A stretch of 64,000 nt of DNA from Acanthosoma haemorrhoidale (Eukaryota; Arthropoda; Insecta; Hemiptera; Acanthosomatidae): the NCBI GenBank assembly GCA_930367205.1, contig OV884009.1, forward strand, positions 97,671,189 to 97,735,188, read 5' to 3'. Position numbers and translations under genes: made by a program. Position 1 is the stretch's first letter; the number at the start of each line of letters is the position of its first letter. Shown here piece after piece: positions 60,547 to 64,000 of the stretch. The notes below the pieces were generated by a model. That model worked only from the letters and a program-made list of their open reading frames with translations, made no database searches and was not told the origin of the DNA.

Positions 60547-63500
60547 ATGTGGCCTCGGCTGTTGCTAACAATTTAGGCAGTCACAAATTTCGTTTATTTG
60601 TCCAGGATAAAAAAACCAGACTAAAGTTTCTTGTCGATAGTGGAGCAGATGTGTCCATAATTCCGCTAAGATCAAAGTGCAAGTCCCCTAGTAGAGATTT
60701 TGTTTTATTTGCAGCCAACGGATTCATGATACCAACATATGGTGTACAAACTTTAAATATTGATTTGGGTTTGCGCCGTCAGTTTCAGTGGCCTTTTATT
60801 GTGGCTAAAGTGAACAGAGGAATAATTGGTGCAGATTTTTTGGCCCATTTTAATCTTTTAATAGATTTAAAAAATAAGAAACTTGTCGATAATGTCACAG
60901 GTGCACAGATCCGTGGTGAGATTTCAAATGGTGACATCATTAGCACGGTGTCAAATTCTCAAAGATTTGCTGACTTACTAGCCAAGTTTCCGAATCTGAC
61001 CAAACCAAATTTAATACCTAGTGAATGCAAGCACAACGTAGAACACTACATTCATACTACCGGAAGGCCGATTTGTTCAAAAGCTAGAAGACTCGACTCT
61101 AGGAAATTACAGTTAGCGAAGGAGGAGTTTCAATTCATGTTGAATCATGGAATAATACGACCATCGAAATCCAAATGGGCTTCTCCTCTGCATCTAGTTA
61201 CGAAGAAGGATGGTTCATTACGCCCCTGTGGTGATTACCGCAGGCTCAATGACCTTACAGTTCCTGATCGCTATCCAATTCCTCGGATAAATGACTTCCA
61301 GAATATGTTACATGGAAAAACAATTTTTTCTAAAATCGATCTTTTTAAGGCCTATTATCAAGTTCCCATAGCTGAGGAGCATAAATCAAAAACAGCTATT
61401 ATCACTCCATTTGGGCTCTTCGAATTTAATGTCATGGCTCCAGGGTTACGAAACGCACCCAGCAGTTTCCAACGTTTTATCCCTCAAGTTTTTACTGGTC
61501 TCGATTTTGTGTTTATTTTTTTAGATGATGGCCTAATTGCTTCGTCAACGGAAGAAGAGCACAAGCGTCATTTGGAGATTGTTTTCAACCGCTTGGACAA
61601 ATATGGCTTGCGTATAAGTGTAGCCAAATCTATGTTTGGAGTGCAAGAATTGGAATTTTTGGGGTACAGAATCACTCCAGGTGGATCAATACCTCTTCCA
61701 GAGAAGGTCAATGTCATCGTTAACTACAAGCTTCCCCAGACTGTTCAGCAGCTTCGCCAGTTTTTGGGAATGCTAAATTTTTACAGAGGATATTTACACA
61801 AGGCTGCAGAAACTCAAGCCATTTTGCATGACTATCTTAGAGGAGCAAGGAAAAAGGACAATAGGAAAATCACATGGACTCAGGAAGCAGTTGCCAAATT
61901 CGAGCAATGCAAAGTTGATCTCGCTAATGCAACTATGCTCACATATCCTTGCCCAGACTATCCCTTGGCACTTGTCATTGATGCCAGCGATGTTGGCGTG
62001 GGTGGTGTGGTCCAGCAACTTGAACCTAATGGGTGGAGACCTCTAGCTTTTTACTCTAAAAAACTTAATGATGCTCAAAAGTCTTACAGTGCATATGACA
62101 GAGAGTTGTTGAGCATGTATTTATCGGTCAAGCATTTTAAGCATCTGTTAGAAGGGCGTCACTTTGTGATTTTTACGGATCATAAACCGCTTATTTTTGC
62201 GTTCAAGCAGATAAATGACAAAGCTTCCCCTCGCCAACAAAGACAATTGCAGTACATATCTGAATTTACCACAGACATCCGCCATATTAGTGGAAAGCAA
62301 AATATTGTTGCGGACACTTTGTCGCGGATTGAGGCTCTAGACGTGTTAGACTTTGACAAGATAGCCGGAGAACAGAAGACGGACAGTGAACTTCAGAATC
62401 TTATGACATCTGATTCTGCATTAAAATTAAAAAGTTACGAGCTTCCTAGTGGAAATCATCTTTGGTGTGATGTCAGTACGGACGCCATCCGGCCATTCAT
62501 CCCCAAGGCATTCCGGCAACAATTCTTTCATCTTATTCATGATAGAGCTCATCCTGGTATTAAGGCGACCGTCAAGCAGGTATCGGGTAAATATGTTTGG
62601 CTCAATGTTGAAAAGAACATCCAGGATTGGACTAAAGCGTGTATGCCATGCCAGCGTACTAAGATCAACCGTCATGTGAAATCTCCGGTAGGACAATATA
62701 AAGTGCCTGATGAACGTTTAGCTGAGATACATATAGACCTAGTTGGTCCCCTTCTCCCTTCTGAAGGAAACGTTTACGCGTTAACCATGATAGATAGATT
62801 CACCGGTTGGATGGAAGTTGTACCACTCAACAACATCACTGCTGAAACAGTTGCTAAGGTTTATAGTCACTGGGTTGCGCGATTTGGTGTTCCCAGACGC
62901 ATAACGAGTGATCAGGGTCGTCAGTTTGACTCGGGATTGTTCAAACACTTTAGTGCGTTATGTGGCGTCAAACTCTACCGCTCTACGCCTTATCACCCTC
63001 AATGCAACGGCAAGATTGAGCGACTCCACCGTACATTGAAAACAGCATTGAAGGCACATAATTCCCGGAGTTGGACGGAAACTTTGCCAACTGTGCTGTT
63101 AGGCTTGCGAGCAGCAATTAACCCGGATTCTAATTCTTCCCTATCTCAAATGCTCTATGGAAAAACTATCACATTACCTGGAGAATTTTTTGCAAATGGA
63201 TCACGGACATTCTCAGATTCACAAGATTGGGTCGGAGAACTTCAAGAGGAAATGCGTCAGCTGAAGCCTGTTCCTGTAAATCACAAGTCTTCTAGGAGCG
63301 TTTTTATTTACAAGGACTTACAGAAGTGCTCACATGTTTTTATGCGCACTGATCGGATCAAGAAACCCCTAGAACCAGCATACGAAGGACCTTTCCGTGT
63401 CATCACCCGTTTAGAAAAATATTTTCGATTGGAAATCCATGGCAAGGACATTGCGGTTTCTATTGACCGGCTAAAACCAGCTTATTTTCTTGCCGATGAA

Positions 63501-63686
63501 GATATGAACCAACAAGACTCTTCGACTTTACCTTTAGCCCAGTCCCCAGATGATTTTCCAGTATTGAGGACGCAGCCTACAGACCAGGAGAAACAACAGA
63601 AGCAACCTGAAACTGTACCAACCTCTACTAGAAGTGGTAGAACTGTGCGGTTTCCTGCAAGATATTTGGAAGAAATACTTGTTTGA
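60495..63686 (+). CDS. pol: Ty3/gypsy Pol polyprotein (protease, RT, RNase H, integrase)
   Basis: Open from just after a stop at 60492-60494 to TGA at 63684-63686. It lies in the -1 frame relative to gag with a 52-base overlap, so translation by -1 frameshifting is likely. Numbered from the codon at 60501 (1,061 residues): aspartic protease DSGAD at 46-50; reverse transcriptase with Asp280 in SKIDLFKAYYQV and the FLDDG box (Asp342, Asp343); RNase H with Asp494, Glu535, Asp560 and Asp605. The integrase zinc finger has His680, His684, Cys714 and Cys717, and the integrase core Asp746 (HIDLVGP), Asp804 (TSDQG) and Glu840 (NGKIERLHR). All catalytic residues are present, with no stop or frameshift. 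No envelope gene follows, so it is a retrotransposon, not a retrovirus. Confidence 0.93.
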   Translation, partial: TTLCLAAAVGKLPQATVDVASAVANNLGSHKFRLFVQDKKTRLKFLVDSGADVSIIPLRSKCKSPSRDFVLFAANGFMIPTYGVQTLNIDLGLRRQFQWPFIVAKVNRGIIGADFLAHFNLLIDLKNKKLVDNVTGAQIRGEISNGDIISTVSNSQRFADLLAKFPNLTKPNLIPSECKHNVEHYIHTTGRPICSKARRLDSRKLQLAKEEFQFMLNHGIIRPSKSKWASPLHLVTKKDGSLRPCGDYRRLNDLTVPDRYPIPRINDFQNMLHGKTIFSKIDLFKAYYQVPIAEEHKSKTAIITPFGLFEFNVMAPGLRNAPSSFQRFIPQVFTGLDFVFIFLDDGLIASSTEEEHKRHLEIVFNRLDKYGLRISVAKSMFGVQELEFLGYRITPGGSIPLPEKVNVIVNYKLPQTVQQLRQFLGMLNFYRGYLHKAAETQAILHDYLRGARKKDNRKITWTQEAVAKFEQCKVDLANATMLTYPCPDYPLALVIDASDVGVGGVVQQLEPNGWRPLAFYSKKLNDAQKSYSAYDRELLSMYLSVKHFKHLLEGRHFVIFTDHKPLIFAFKQINDKASPRQQRQLQYISEFTTDIRHISGKQNIVADTLSRIEALDVLDFDKIAGEQKTDSELQNLMTSDSALKLKSYELPSGNHLWCDVSTDAIRPFIPKAFRQQFFHLIHDRAHPGIKATVKQVSGKYVWLNVEKNIQDWTKACMPCQRTKINRHVKSPVGQYKVPDERLAEIHIDLVGPLLPSEGNVYALTMIDRFTGWMEVVPLNNITAETVAKVYSHWVARFGVPRRITSDQGRQFDSGLFKHFSALCGVKLYRSTPYHPQCNGKIERLHRTLKTALKAHNSRSWTETLPTVLLGLRAAINPDSNSSLSQMLYGKTITLPGEFFANGSRTFSDSQDWVGELQEEMRQLKPVPVNHKSSRSVFIYKDLQKCSHVFMRTDRIKKPLEPAYEGPFRVITRLEKYFRLEIHGKDIAVSIDRLKPAYFLADEDMNQQDSSTLPLAQSPDDFPVLRTQPTDQEKQQKQPETVPTSTRSGRTVRFPARYLEEILV

Positions 63687-63885
63687 ATGAATTTTCTATA
63701 TTCTGATTATTATTCTTTGAAGCTATTCATATATAATAATTTTGTTTCGAATCAATATTTTTCCATTTTGTTTCTTGAATTTTCAGTATATTTTTTTGAA
63801 CGATGCTATGAATGCTATAGTTCCTATTAAGGTAATTCACAATTGTGTTTCATAAATATTAACGTGTTCACTGGATAGGGGGTAA
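63687..63885 (+). other. Gypsy 3' untranslated region with polypurine-type tract
   Basis: AT-rich, with no reading frame. GGATAGGGGGTAA ends at 63885, directly before the right LTR, in the place of the polypurine tract used to prime plus-strand synthesis. Confidence 0.65.
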
Positions 63886-64000
63886 TGTAGGGACTGGAGG
63901 TATCAAGTATTGTTTAAATCTAGTCAACCTCTTTGTACTAGAACCTCTTTGTACTAGGACCTCTTTGTAATTGAACTTTGTAGCAGAGTAGAGAGATTTT
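63886..64000 (+). repeat. 3' LTR of Ty3/gypsy element, cut by window edge
   Basis: Matches 59483-59597 over 115 bases with one visible difference, at 63999. The remaining bases, about 56, lie outside the window. Confidence 0.9.

Noticed and set aside
63687..63885. Possible env gene after pol
   Set aside because: Only about 200 bases without an open frame separate pol from the LTR, so there is no room for an envelope protein.

Overview
The window is AT-rich eukaryotic DNA from an animal, most likely an arthropod; a crustacean or other non-model arthropod is a guess. The evidence is one spliced homeobox gene with short introns and GT/AG junctions, set in a dense mix of Jockey-clade non-LTR retrotransposons, a Ty3/gypsy element, mariner and Tc1 remnants, and decayed pieces of two repeat-associated protein families that I know mainly from arthropod genomes. 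No rRNA gene, intact tRNA gene, CRISPR array or bacterial-style operon is visible.

The one recognisable host gene is orthopedia (otp), on the + strand. One exon (47488-47665) starts exactly at homeodomain residue 47 and carries the recognition-helix end plus the otp-specific sequence after it. A 219-base intron leads to a second exon (47885-48040). The first half of the homeodomain and the C-terminal OAR motif were not found, so both should lie beyond large, transposon-filled introns or outside the window.

The rest is a transposon graveyard with a few younger insertions. Jockey-like family A has at least twelve pieces in both orientations (about 6.8, 12.8, 17.0, 20.3, 26.5, 33.2, 35.0, 44.4, 46.2, 50.8-53.1, 53.7, 54.3-56.1 and 57.4 kb). 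Most are 5'-truncated or internally deleted and share a conserved 3' end of about 330 bases. Jockey-like family B has copies at 9.1, 32.1, 38.7-40.2, 41.4-42.3 and 58.2-59.05 kb; the 38.7-kb copy has a poly(A) tail and an 11-base target-site duplication. A further Jockey-like reverse transcriptase remnant (31.4 kb, minus) and an ORF1 remnant (35.2 kb, minus) come from other families.

The right edge (59483-64000) holds a Ty3/gypsy element with intact gag and pol, short near-identical LTRs and a 5' leader made of repeated primer-binding-site-like boxes; it is the youngest-looking element. Other items are a deleted mariner with good terminal inverted repeats (27.55-28.5 kb), a Tc1 transposase fragment (57.0 kb), a probable solo LTR with a TATA box and a 107-base CT tract (56.1-56.9 kb), a Mutator-like transposase remnant (36.5 kb), a relic of an uncharacterised repeat-linked gene (42.35-42.8 kb), a dispersed non-coding family with five copies, and an open frame of 69/72-base tandem repeats (4.17-4.68 kb) broken by one nonsense change. 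Long stretches of AT-rich sequence with nothing recognisable separate these items and are listed.
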